Part shown: piece after piece, positions 24,106 through 36,616 of the stretch
How positions within the stretch are numbered: the stretch's first letter is position 1
How the letters are laid out: each line of letters opens with the position of its first letter
Assembly: GCA_905221605.1 (NCBI GenBank)
Contig: CAJNDS010000371.1
Location: 62,001-126,000 of the forward strand
Direction: 5' to 3'
Source of the DNA: Symbiodinium natans
Taxonomy: Eukaryota; Sar; Dinophyceae; Suessiales; Symbiodiniaceae
DNA: 64,000 nt
Translations under genes and position numbers: made by a program
The notes under the pieces: model-generated
Databases searched by the model: none
What the model saw: the letters and a program-made list of their open reading frames with translations, nothing else
What the model was told of the DNA's origin: nothing

Positions 24106-24773
24106 GATACATGAGAAGCAAACCAATGAAAGCCCGAAAGCCCGAAAGCCCTAAACCCGAAAGCCAAAAGAAAGGGTTCATAGCAGGATCGTGCCACAAA
24201 AACTTCCGAACTCTGTCCCCCCGCCCCCGCTTTGATTACAACAAAAAAACATGGCACAATGAAGTTTACACAGCAAAAAAAGGACTGTTGGGTTTTTGTC
24301 GTCCTCAACTTAGGGCTCCAATGTACCACAGCCATCGGCAGCCTGCCTGCGTGGCTTGCAGGTTGGCAACCTCCCCGCGCACAGACGCAATCCTGCTCGG
24401 ATGGTTTCCATGCTTCCAAGACACTTTGCTTGCATGAACCGATGCACGCGAGACAGTGTTTTGGGTGTCTGGGGGGCATTTTGGGGTTGAGCGGGGCGCA
24501 GGATCGTATACGATGCATGGCTGCCGGGCTAAAGGTTGGCTCTTGAGTGTTGCTATCAAAAACCTGCGGGCAAGCTGCCCTGCCTGCAGTGACAGCTTCT
24601 TCCAAGAAATTGAACCCTGAAAGGCGTTAGGGCTTTGAAACAGGCTTTTGGATTTCCCACATTGCGGTCTAACCACCTGCATATAGCCGCCTGAAACTTT
24701 AGGGTTCAGGACTCAGGGCGTCGCCTTCAGGGGGCCTTTAGGAGGTGCCGGGACAGCAATGAGAAAAACCCAC

Positions 24774-24826
24774 GCTGTCCGCGCATCGTGGGTATTGAGC
24801 TGATCCAGGATGGCTCCCAGCACTTC
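24774..24826 (-). CDS. Possible orphan exon
   Basis: After CTGGCAG a minus-strand frame reads EVLGAILDQLNTHDARTA, then reaches a GT donor. The frame is also open upstream (PEADWQ). The sequence looks like real protein and the splice signals fit, but I know no family for it. It could be a distant 5' exon of the kinase gene or part of an unrelated gene. Confidence 0.25.
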
Positions 24827-26950
24827 CTGCCAGTCTGCTTCTGGTTCTACTTGAACAAGGCATGGGAACCAAGAGCAAACGACAACTGCGCCATCTGTGA
24901 GCGAGACATCTCGATGCCATTTCCCCTTCTTCCCGCTCCGACTGAACACAGAGCAATTCAGACAAATCAAAACAGACAAGATCCAAGAAACAAACCGCAA
25001 AACAGGGTCAACAAGACACTTGAAAGCATGAAGTAAGCCGCCATCTCTGTCGGTTTGCTAGTCGGAGTCGCAGTTCCTTCCTTTTAACAGAACACCTTGC
25101 CTTCCGAGCAGTCGAAGAACTGACTGTTTTTGCCCATCACCGTGAGCAAATGACGGTCATGGAGTCATGCACTGAGCTTATTGCGGTCCTCACAGTTTCG
25201 GGGTACCGATTTGGCTACAACGACTTTTCTAGACTCAGGGAAAGCATTCGCATGCCCACCTCACATCATGTTCATTGACCTCCTGGGAAGCAGCACTGCA
25301 AACTAACTACATCATCTCCCAATGGCCCCAACTTAAGCCCGACCTACTTCGAAAGCGCAAGAAGCGACAAAAGCGAAACCATGGTTTTCCATGTGCCGCA
25401 TGCCTGGGAAAGCCACACTTCATATGAACGGTGGAACTTATGCCAGACTCAGCAGAAACACTCGCAAGAACTGGAGAGCCTTCACAACATATAAGTAAGG
25501 CAGGCCGTCTCGCCCTGAATAGAAGCACCCTGCGGAGCGTTTAAAAGCAAAGCGCGCTCCAAACCTGAGGGGGCCTGGAGGCGCGACACGCCCAGCAATC
25601 CGTCGAGGGACACCGGCTCACCGTTGAGCATCCTCCAGATTCGGAACCCCTCTGACTCTGTGGGATTCAGGAGGTTCTTCCTGTTCGGCTCGGGGCATTC
25701 AGCGCCTGACGGGTCTTCTCGCGTTCTTCCATGGTCGGGTTCCAGGGCTGCTTGTGGGTTTCTCCGGCAGCACAAAGGGCACAAGTAGTTTCTGTTGTTT
25801 CAGGGTTCGGGAAGTTTAATCGGAGATTAAGCGGGCTGTTTGAGGCTTCGCAGTCGCTACAGGGACTTAAGGGATTTGACTCCTTGCTTCATCAGCATTG
25901 CTGGATTTTGCTGGTGTCTTCTGTTAAACCCTGAACTCCTGCTAAGGAGTGCAGTGCCGAGCCTTCTGAGACTCAAAGAACGCCCCCAAGCCCTCCTAAA
26001 GCCCCGAGCCTAGCCCCCTCGCCGAAGTCTAGCAGAACTCACACACGTGGAAATGCCACCAAGCTTCCCAGGACGGCGGCACCAGCTCAGTTCACGCGGC
26101 CGCAGGCTCTAGTTTTGCAGATCTAAAGCGGCATTTAGCGACATCTGAGTGCTCCAAGCTGGAATCCGCTACACGGCAGCAGATTTTGGCCAAGTGGTGC
26201 TGCTGTCTGCTGTGTCCTGCCTGGCTTCTCTAGGTTGCATCTATTTGCATCTGGATGTTGCATGCAGACTTCAACCCCACTGAGAAGCACTTGAGCATAG
26301 GCTACGGAGTTCAGACGCACAGATGGTGTCTTGGCCATGAGAACAGGCAGCATGCTGCAGCGACGATCTTCACGGGAATGCTTTGCGCTCCTGGGCCTAA
26401 GTAGCTTCTGAACGTAAGCACTCCCAACCATACGCGAACTCTTGCCACACAACGAGCTTGTACCGCTTTTTCTGTTGCCTGCAGGATGTCCTGATCTGTG
26501 AGAAATTGTGAGATGGAATGTGGGCCTAAGCTGTGGGGTTTCAGAGAGCTTCCAAGGTTTAGGGGAAGGGTTCAAGCTTCGGGAGTCGTCTTCTTTGCTC
26601 AACAGTCAGGACTCTTGCGCAAGGCTCAGAAAATCAGGTGGCATCACCTGGGCCCAAGTCGACTGGGAGTGAGCGGAGTTTGCCATGGCGTGAAGGTAAG
26701 GGTGTAAGAACTCAGCATTTTGCCTTCAAGCTGGTTTTCGCGCGAAAAATCGACACTTGAATGTCTGGACATCATGAAGGGAACTGAGCCTCGGCATCAG
26801 GGCCCTTGGAGCACAGACAGGCAGTATCTGAACTCACTACACTAGGGGAGTGCAGACCCCGAGGAGTCGAGGAGAGCTGAGTAAAGAAACACATGAGGGC
26901 TCGAGTCGCCTGATGAAGGAATCTCGTTAGCCCCAGTACCACGTCAAATC
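24827..26950. other. Unassigned interval
   Basis: No gene recognised. The minus-strand frame at about 26200-26345 (for example TPSVRLNSVAYAQVLLSGVE) is open and protein-like, but I cannot assign it. Confidence 0.35.
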
Positions 26951-26953
26951 GCC

Positions 26954-28158
26954 ATGGGAAATGGAAAGTGGTACGACCAGGTATCGCGTCGGTGCAGAAC
27001 ACCCCACCGGAATCGCTGCACTAGATGTAAGGGCCTGCAGTGGCCAACATATGATGCTCCTAGTGGTACGCTGCTCTTTCCCTCGTACCGGGATTTCTGC
27101 ACATGTCATAGTCTGGAGACTGCCGATGTTGACGCTGTGGTGTTTACTTCTGGCGTGAGTGCCACGGCAGTGTGGCATGATTGCCCAGCTAGAAGCCCAT
27201 GCAGCGATGACCACGTTGTTTCAGCTGACGCGGACATTGTCATTGCCAGTTCGGTCGGCAGCGCTTGTAGGGAGGCTGCTGCTGGTCCTCAAGATGGCAC
27301 TTACCAAGCTGTTCATTGTGAGCCCTCTTCCTTTGCCGAGCCACGGGGGCTACAGGCTGCTAGGGGCATGGTTCTATTCACGGAGCTTCATGACGAAGTG
27401 GGCTTTTCAGCTGCTTGGTGCGGAGTGTGGGAGCCACTGCGCGAGCGGTCGTCTTTTGCAGAGGCCACCCGCGTAGTGAGTTCGACCGGCAATGCTTACT
27501 TTTGCCTCAAGCAGGGCGTTGGACAGCAAGATAAGACAACGGGAGGCGGACATGGCGCTTTCAAGGCCGGGTGGCTGGTGTTGGGCAGAGCAACATGGAC
27601 AGTCCTTCGCACAACAACCTCTCCGGCCTCGTTGCGTTGATGGTCAACCATGAAGGTGACGCCAGCGCTGATGGTCATAGCCTCGAACGTGCTCACAGAC
27701 GTGGCCTCTTGTTGTTTACACAGCTGCCTGATGAACTTGGCTGCGCAGCGATGTGGTGCGGAATCTGGGAGCCACTGCCGCTGTCAGGTGCATGTGAGCC
27801 CGGTGCCGTTGAGGGCGATGAGGCCACGATCCAGACAAAGGAGTGCGTCTCTGGAACGCTTTGGCTTAAATGGGTTCAGTGCTTCCCTGTGGATAAGCTT
27901 CCGGAATACAAGCGGAGCCTGGGATCTCCTGGCAAGCATTTCCCGCAGCGCTTGATTGAGTGCAAGCCTGTTGAGGACGATGTTGTGCGATGTTTTGATC
28001 CTGGTGGTGTGCAGACGGCTGCTGGAAGAAGACCGTTATGGGCGATCTCTTCTCCACACCCCCGGTCGAAGCTCCGCAGGGTCACGCAGGGCTTCGCGCA
28101 GAACCGGATGGGCAACACGGCCAGTCTGGATGTTTCCTCCGACTTTCGAAGCTGTTGA
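26954..28158 (+). CDS. Two overlapping ORFs with a duplicated segment, unknown
   Basis: ORFs 26954..27640 (228 codons) and 27571..28158 (195 codons) overlap in different frames. Each carries a related block: LFTELHDEVGFSAAWCGVWE at about 27370-27430 and LFTQLPDELGCAAMWCGIWE at about 27710-27770. The blocks are about 341 bp apart and also similar in DNA. The conserved WCGxWEPL suggests a degenerate duplicated coding unit. I recognise no domain. The strand is opposite to every firmly assigned gene here. This may be two frame-shifted pieces of one former gene or a fragment of a mobile element. Confidence 0.3.
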
Positions 28159-28646
28159 CTCTGCCAAGACTGCGCTGAGGGAGTTTCCTGCCCGACATTT
28201 CGAAATTTACATGTGCTTACGTGGTAGTTCATGGAGCACAAAAGTCTTGTACAGTATGTTTCGTGGTTGGTGGGCAGTTTTTGCTCTCATAGCCGACGAA
28301 CGCTGTTTTGAGCACAGGAGATACGGCTTTTTGCTTTCTGGGCAGTCGGGTTAGGCTCCGTGCTCGCCCCTCGGGCAGGTCTGATTTCTGCTCAGCCCCT
28401 CAACCAGTCGGGGCTAGTGCATACAGACACCCGCGGGTCCCCCCCGAATTCATCGTTGCCAGGCGTGCGTCGCTCGCGACTCTACCGCTACGAAAGAAAG
28501 AAAAGAAAGAAACACATGGGGGGAACCATACTCCACAAGAGCCCTCTCCTATACCCGTCAAGAAGAGCCCCCCTCATTCTGAATCCCCCCCCCCTGATCC
28601 CCCCCCCCCGCTCTTCCCCCCCCCCCGAAGGGGGCGTCCTGGAGGC
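28159..28646. other. Region just 3' of the last LHC exon seen
   Basis: Would hold the end of the LHC gene. It has two poly-C tracts (28586-28625), which are G runs on the coding strand. I found no further LHC exon, stop-bearing terminal exon or polyadenylation signal that I could defend. Confidence 0.4.
28586..28626 (+). repeat. Poly-C runs
   Basis: Several runs of 9-10 C separated by short spacers, just 3' of the last LHC exon on the coding strand. Confidence 0.9.
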
Positions 28647-31600
28647 TCGGAGCGGCGAGTCGGCGTAGTTGGCCCAATCGCCTGGGGCCCAGAGTGAGTC
28701 TCAGGGCATTAAAGCAGAAGCCCTCAAAAGCCATCAAAACCCGCAAGGCAAGGCAAGTTCTCGCTTTAGAGCGTGGAAACCGAATACTTTTCCGAGTGCG
28801 GGATGAGGCCAGTAGGAAAGTGGTGCCCGCAGCTCAACCCCAAGCCTGAATCCTGACCCCCACCCTATGCCCCACCCACTTCCTTCCTTCCCCCACCCCC
28901 GCACACATACATGATTCACATTTTTCCGGAGTGAGAAGTGCTCTTTGGGCGGGGGGCCTATCCTTGAAGCCAGGACCTCCATGCAAACTCATTGCCTTCA
29001 AACGGACGCCCAAAGCGGAACATCACGGCGCACACAGATTTCTGACACACGCCTGAACAACACTCTAACTGCACCCACAGCAAGTAAAGCACACAATTCC
29101 AGGAGATTTACACATTTGTACATCTATATATATATATATATATCCCAGTAGTATCCAAGTTGCCCCAGGCGGAGCCCGTGAGGCCATCCTGGAAAAACAT
29201 GCCTCGGATGGCCCGGCTTTCCTAGACCAGTGACCTGTAGCCTGTACTTAATCCCTGTTCCCCGAGGAAGAAACAAGGAACCTTTTTGTTCATATATAAG
29301 ACAGCCCATAACCCAAAAAGTAAAAAGGATCCCTAACACTGATTTAGTGTAAGCTTCAGCGGAGTTTGGGGTGGTGGCAGAGCTTTGGCTGGACTGCAGC
29401 GAGTGTGGATTCTAAGAACTCCTTTCAGAACGATTCCGTTGCGGCAAGGCGCCGATGATCGCCATCATCGCCAGCCTGATCCGTTCAGACTTCTCAAGGT
29501 GCTGCCACAAAGTACTCCTTCTGCTTCGATGAAGCCTCAAACCCCCCCGAACTTTCCAACCTGCCATTGTTGAGCTCCGCGTTCAGGGACTTGGTCTTCT
29601 TCTCAGCATCCTCCCCGGGGAGATTTCAGGTGCAGGACGTGGACTGAAGAATGAGAGAACGCTCAGGCTTTGGAAATTCGGATCGAATCAGGAGGGAGTG
29701 CTCGGGGAAAGTACCGGACACAACGAACTGCTCCGTAGCATTTGATGCACATGACCACTTGGCCACTTCACACGAAATGGGGCATCACAGCTCCCAAGCT
29801 GAGCGGAAACTCGCCAGAGCCTAGCATCAGTCCAACAGCAGACCCGGGTCCTCAATCTTCTTGCCGAAAGGCAAGCCAAATGCTCCATAACCTCAGATGG
29901 CTCTGGGTGCCTCTTTGCATGTTGCAGCCTTCTGAGAGTCAGAAAGCTGCACAGCAAGAGCTTCAGCAACTCGGGGGTTCGAAGCGAAGGCTCACACCGC
30001 CCCTCAAAAGCTCCACAGATCCTCACAACGGTTACTCGCAAAACGATTTTAACGGGGGTTCGAAGACACCCCCAAAACTAGTTGGAGCGCCATACTCCCT
30101 AGCGTCTTTGGGGTGCAGTGCTTCGCGGGAGCCTCTGCGGGATTCTATTCTCTGAGGGGCGGTGCACTCCAGGATCCTTTGCGGGCTTCTCGGTTTCTCT
30201 GAGACAGGGATGCTCAAAATGGGATGATGCTGGAGGTGGACTTTCCAGGGAAGCTCTCTGGGATTTTTGGCTGAGTACACGAAACCAAAGCGAGGAGAAA
30301 GGCAAACTCGAAGACCACCCCGGCTGAGCGCTGCTGAGCCCAGGTGCCGTAGTCGCCCAGCGTGTCGGTCTGGATAGTCTGGAGGTTGTACACCCTGCGC
30401 ACTGCTGTGAGATGACACGATTACAGCCTAGAACCGGCTACCTTTGCAAGGATTTCCGTGGGTCGAAGGGTAAGATACGGGGCTCACAGATTCTTTCCCG
30501 ATGAAGATACATGTGGCAGAGACCGCTTCGTTCCGCGAATTCGCACTCTCGGGGGCAACAGCATCTCATACGGTGAACGATGTTTAGGATCTATTCGATC
30601 ATCTCTCCTGGGGAGTGAGGGTGCTTGGTGTCAGGCTGTAGCTTATGTGAGGCGGTAACCTCTGAGCTGTTCAGCTCGAAGAGAACTCCCCAACTCCTGG
30701 TCAGAAACCAAACGTGACTAAACGCGCATCCCTGAAGCAAGTGGCCGAAGCCCAAAGCCCTGAAACCCTGAAGCCCGGATGCGAATGTGACTGCATCCAG
30801 GTGGCTCAATGGTTCCCACCTCAGTTATGGATTTTCGGGGTGGCTCGGGTACTTCGCATCTACACCGCATTCCTGGGACGAATATCAGATTGCAGTAGCA
30901 GCGGAATCTCTTTAGAAGCTTTCTGAAGAAATAGGAGCCTGTGCATCCCAGAGCAGATCTGAGCCCCCAATACGAATCTACACAGAAGGAACGTCAGACG
31001 ATTGCGCCTATGCACACAAAGTCCCCACATGGGGCACACAACCACTCTACCGCAAGTCATCCCTGGAGATGAAGAACCTGCATTGTCCACGCGAAGAAGA
31101 TTTTCCAAAACGCTGCATCACTGGGTGGACATTTGGAACTTTCCTGTTGGCTAAGCTGAAGGATGCTGCATGTAATCCTGCTCGCAGATGGCAGTTCGAA
31201 AACACCAAACCTCGAATGCTCAATCTCTCGATGTTCGCGGTCCAAGGAACGAAGGCAACGATTTGGAGCCAACCTCTCGACAGAAAGAAAAAGCTTGGCT
31301 AGATTGTCATCTTCATAAGAAATCCACATCTCTTGTTCTGGGGCGTGCTTAAGCTTCGGGACACAGAGGATTCGCGTAGCTTTGTGTGCCTAGCGAGTCA
31401 GGGGCGTTCCTAAAGCTGAGGCCGGCTTCGGGGCATGTCTTGGGGCGTGAAAGAGAATGTCCTGAAAGCGACCGCGGAGAAATGCTGAGCAACCTGACCC
31501 ACCCCCGCCAAAAATCACAAAGGAATCTGAAGCCTGCAAAACACCTTAATCAAAAAAAGTGCGGCTGAGCAGTGCCAAACAACAATCTTGGAAGCGAAGC

Positions 31601-34007
31601 GGCAGGGGAGGTTGCAAAGCAGGGCAAAGCAGGGCAAAGCAGGGGCACAACGAGCAAGGCTGGGACAGGATGGGACAGGATCGAGTCTTTCTTCTGGGGT
31701 CGCTGTCGCTGCCCCTCCCCCCAAAACGCATCCCCCAGCCCGTAACAGCCCGCAACAGCCTCCCGAAGCCCCCCCTGCCCGCTTCGCCCAGGCGGGTTCA
31801 GACGTCTCAAGACTGGCCAACAGTGGCAAACCCTGACACCCGACATCTCTAACGATGACGCTATCCAGACTGCACACCGACCGTCCGATACAACTGGCCG
31901 TATTCGGCTCTCAAGGTCAGTTTTCGGCCAATCTTCCCCACCCACATGCTTCACAGTTTTGCGTTCACATCGGAACCCAAACAGGTGTGCAGAGAGTGAC
32001 TATGGACTGTGACTAGAACAAAAAAAGGAAATGCCACCGAAAGCCACTCCTAGCCCATGGCTTCCAGAACCCCGCAAGCATCGTGCAACCGTGCAAAACA
32101 TCCCAAACTTTGAAGCCTTTGTAAAGCCTTTCAAAAGCCTTTGAAAAGCCTTTGAAGGTCCTTTCAAAAGCCCAAGCAAAGCTGGTCTACGCACCGAGCC
32201 TGCAAGCGGGACTGCCGCAGCACCCTTCAGTCCATTCGGGATGTCCTCGGCTTTGAGGGGACTGGAACATACTGGAACGAAGGCTGGCGCAGGGGTCACG
32301 AGATGCTCAAGCCAACTGCGGTTCTATGGGTGGGCTGTGGACGAAGACAACCTGAAACTCTCGCAGCCGACCCGAGGGGGGGGAAAACACTTGGAGCCCA
32401 AAGAGCAGCAACCTGACATGTTCTTTACCCACAACCCCACATGGCACGATTGATAAGAAGCTCCACTGAATCTCAGCAGCTTGCCTTGCAAAAGTGGATA
32501 TCCCGGTGCGTGGATGCCGCAAGGGGGGGCGACACGCTACAAGCAAGTATGTACTAGCATGTACTAACAGAACCAACGCTGGTTCTATTGGCTCCAAGTC
32601 TAAGTTTAAACGGCTTGTCCTTAAGGTGCTTTGATGCAAGGGGGAGGCCAAGCTCGGGCTCACTCTCGGATTACACAGATCAGGCCCAGGGATCCGTGAA
32701 GGCCAGCTTCTCGGAGGGCGCGCAGAGGCCTGCTGCAGAGGACTAAACATTTAAACATTTAAGACTCTGAACAGCGCAGACCAAGGCGGCCTGCGTCCCA
32801 AAACACTTCGAGGCTTCGCACCCCCAGCCCAAGTATTCCTGAAGCTGACAAGACCGTTGCGTCTCAATCATCCATGAATTTCGAGCCCAGCCCTACGGGC
32901 CCAGCCTTTATGGAATGTATCTATGGCTGCGTTCTAGTATGTGGGTACCCTCACCGCAGCTGCACCAAGCACCACACCAATACCAAGCAACCACCACCAC
33001 CACCACCACCAAGCACCTGCCACACCATCACCACCAGTCAAACATGCAGCTGTGTAGCAACATCCCCCAAAACTCAAGCCTAGCTCCGATGGCTTTCCTG
33101 GCTATGAACCTGCACCTTTTGGCACACAGTTGCGCGCGTGCAACATGCGTAACAGGCGTTCACAGCAGCCGCTTACACGGAGTGCTTTAATGATGTCTTG
33201 GCCTGGGAAGCGGAAGTACTCTGGGACGATGTAGCCGATGCATGCAAGCATCGCAACCTTTGCACGATGCTTTGCGAGAGCCAGAGAGCGAGCGAGAGAG
33301 AGAGAGAGAGAGACAGAGAGACGGAGAGCTGAAAAGGAAGCCACGCCGAAGCCAGTGGCCGACTCGAGCTTGAAGAAGTCTCTACGCAGAGAGTACCGTA
33401 GATTTGTGACAAGCATGAACTCCCACACCCTGAAAGGCAGCAAGCCATAGCAAGCTCGCCCAGTTAGAGGTGATTTGGGTTCGAGATGACAGCAGTGATA
33501 CCTACCCCACAACCCGGCTCCACTACAAACACCGCTCGGTCCCCCACACGCCCGTGCTGGATCTCGATGATCCGCCTTCGCTTGAACTGCGAGGCCGCGA
33601 TCTGTCAGGCAGCAAGATCAGAGGGGACGCTTTGGGCTGGAAAGGCGGCGCCTTTGCAACCCCTGGGAACCCAAATGCTTACCTCTAAGCACTGCGAGGC
33701 TGGTGCAGTTCGCTCAGGAGACCGTTGGTTCTTTTCAGGATGCTGGGCGATTCTGGGATACATCCCTTGCAGACCTGTTGCACGGTTGCAACCCCAACAG
33801 TCTCAATCAAGGAACCTCGATGCCCTCAAGTTGTTTGATTCTGCACACCCTGAACTCCTGTCCGACTCGAAGCTCTTCAGCCGATACTAGCACAAGAGCA
33901 TGAGAAACCCCTGAAGCTTGTGAAATACTTTTCAATGCCTCGGGGTCATCAAACTTGCTGAGGCCGAGCGGGTCAAAGAAGCCCAGGGGCGGCGTCACAC
34001 CAAGCTC
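28647..34007 (-). CDS. LHC unit C (third light-harvesting domain)
   Basis: Twelve exons: 33939..34007 (ELGVTPPLGFFDPLGL), 33548..33601 (QFKRRRIIEIQHGR), 33203..33257 (VAMLACIGYIVPEYFRFP), 32695..32729 (LCAPSEKLAFT), 32200..32245 (DIPNGLKGAAAVPLA), 31243..31273 (GWLQIVAFV), 30348..30394 (VYNLQTIQTDTLGDY), 29851..29891 (YGAFGLPFGKKIE), 29561..29610 (DAEKKTKSLNAELNN), 29453..29475 (LAMMAII), 29164..29202 (MFFQDGLTGSAW) and 28647..28681 (DWANYADSPLR). They encode about 175 residues, with the three LHC helices in the usual order. Exon lengths and phases equal those of unit B except for two small differences. The last exon may extend a few bases or lead to a further exon not found. Confidence 0.85.
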
Positions 34008-36585
34008 CTTTCATTGCGCTTTTGACCGGACTTAAGGAAGTGCAAAGATGTGTAAAGCATTGCAAGGGGTTGGGCCATTTGCTGTTCCGTATTGCAGGCT
34101 CTCGTGCGGGGCAGGGGGGGTCTGCAGAGTCGGGTCCGCTACAGCTTCTCAGTCCAGGATCTATGAAACTTTCGGGGCCCTTTCAGAGTCTAATTCGCTC
34201 TAAAGCTGGGTCTTTTCTAACAACCATATTGAATCAATGACTGCTCCCAATCCCATGACCGAGGGATTTCAAGGGTTGAACCTCATCTATACACCCAAAC
34301 CACTTCGAGGGCTCTCCACACTCCACCGGAGACATCCCAAGAACTGCCCAAGAAATGTGACAAGTCGGTGACAAGTTGAAGAGGAAACTTTCTGGTCGCC
34401 GCGAGTGAAGAAGAAACCCTTGGCCCGTGCAACTTTAGAGCGAGGATCTGTAGAGAAATCCGGCGCAGCTGCTCGCAAGGGAGAGTCGGCATAGTTGGCC
34501 CAGTCACCTTCGCGAGATTTACGAAGCGGCATGCAGATGTATGCAGGCAATACCAAGGCAATGCCAGGTCTGATGACTATTTCTGGCTGACGTTGTGGGA
34601 GGGGCGGGCATCCACTCCTCATGCCCTTCAAGCCCTTCAAGCCTCAAGGGCAGCCTCTCATAAACACTGAGTTTTGCTCAGAGCTCCAAACCTGGTCTAA
34701 GAGCCTCTTGCTCCATGAAGCAACTACTCAAATGTCTACACCATGGATCACACAGCCACTCTCCAAGATCTCTGATTTGGAACGTCAGGGGAGAGCTGTT
34801 CTTTCCGTTTTTCTTCAATTGATTGCACCATGTTTACTTTCAGACTCTTATTGAAGAAGGCTCAAAGATGGAACAAAAGAAAGTCTTTGCTCTCAACCGG
34901 GGCTCCCCAGGCGGATCCCGTGAGGCCATCCTGGAAGAACATTCCTGGGCTTCTTGGGAGGGCCTTTTGGCTTGGGCTCAAAACTGGGATTGGGATCACA
35001 GCAATGCTGGGCACGGGTGGTGTCGGGCTTTTCAGGCCAGTCAGCCTTCTTGTAGGTTTAGTAGACAGAGAGGACTCAGAAGACTCTCAAAGCCAACTGT
35101 TGTGAAGCACAGACTTAACCATGAGTGTACAAGTGGCCGATGATGGCCATCATCGCCAGCCTTCCATTGCTGGCGCTTCTTTGGGGGGTGTTTTGGCGTA
35201 CAGGAGACGGTCGACGTGGGGCCCAAACAGGGGCCCAAACACATTGCCCAAACTGGCCGGCAACGACAGTCCTTTGATGTCCTTTGCCTGCCGTTGTTGA
35301 TCTCCGCGTTCAGGCTCTTCGTCTTCTTTTCCGCATCCTCCGCTGCTCTGCGGGGGGCTCTCCCCAAAAAAGAGACTTAAACCCTCGAATCCTCCCACAA
35401 AAAAGGTGCCAGAAAGCCCTAAACCCCTAAGGAGCCCTGGCCCACCCAAGACTCAGGGATGCCTGAAGCGGCCCTGCTGAGGGAGCCTTTTGGGCCTCTG
35501 AGCTCCTGAGTCAAAACCTCAAGACCCCTCAAGAAATCGAACAGATGTTGATAAATCAGTCCAAACCTCTGAAATCTCAGGAAGCCGCAACCCCGGGACC
35601 ACCCAAACCCAAAGCAAGCGTGCGCCATCCTCGATCTTCTTGCCGAAGGGGAGACCGAATGCACCGTAGCCTCTGATGGCGCTTGACGCGCTACACCAGA
35701 ATGAATGCTTAAAGTCTCTGCCTCTGACACACACACACACACAACACACACAAAAAAGGAAAAGCTGACTCCAGAGCAATCAAAAAAAGGAGTTTCTGCC
35801 TTTTACACCCGTTTTGCACTGTACGACTACGCTCCCAAACCCTACAAGCCCATAGCAATTCGCTAAGGCCGCTAAGATCTCAGACTAGGCAGGATGGAGG
35901 GCAACAACTGCCCAGAAACATGCGATTGAAGCACTGCTGGCGCGCCAACCGCGGAAACCCTCACCCAAACCTTATGACCCGCAAGCCTGTTTATGTCTCA
36001 TACCTTCTCCCTGAGACAAGACACCATAGTCTCCCAGCACACCATCCTGAATGGTCTGGAGATTGTAGACCCTTGGTTCCGGTGGCTTTTAACGCCCACG
36101 GAGTGCATCCAATCAACTTTAGAATCTTAAGCTGTAAAGGGGCACGCAAACGCACGCAAACGCACGCAGATACACGCAAATGCACGCAAATGCACGCAAA
36201 TGCATGCAACGTCGCAGTTTGCAAAGGCAATCAACACAAGCGAGACTGGTGGACTAGCAATCTCTGTGCTGGAGTGGTTCTCTGTGCTGGAGAGTGGTTT
36301 GATCTGGCTAGACGTTGCAGAGCCGAACTGTTCAGCTCATCTGGAAGCAAGGAGCATGTGAATGTCCTGTTGGCGTGACTTTGTCGAATTAATGCAGTCA
36401 TGAACATTACACTGTAAGCTGGTCGAGCATGGAAACAGAACGGAACGAGAGACAGAGGCCTTCAGGAAAGACATGGCAAAACAAGCACTCTCTCTGCGTC
36501 AGGACAATGAAGAAGTTTGTATGGTCAACAAACGACGAATGCGATGACACAATCCAACTTGAATATGCACGTGGCCAACATCAAC

Positions 36586-36616
<31 letters not shown>

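Noticed and set aside
30660-36345. A shared GAGCTGAACAG(C/T)TC word at about 30665 and 36330 as a thirteenth exon of LHC units B and C
   Set aside because: It introduces a stop or breaks the phase. The GWLQIVAFV exons (31243 and 37527) join directly and in phase to the VYNLQTIQ exons without it.
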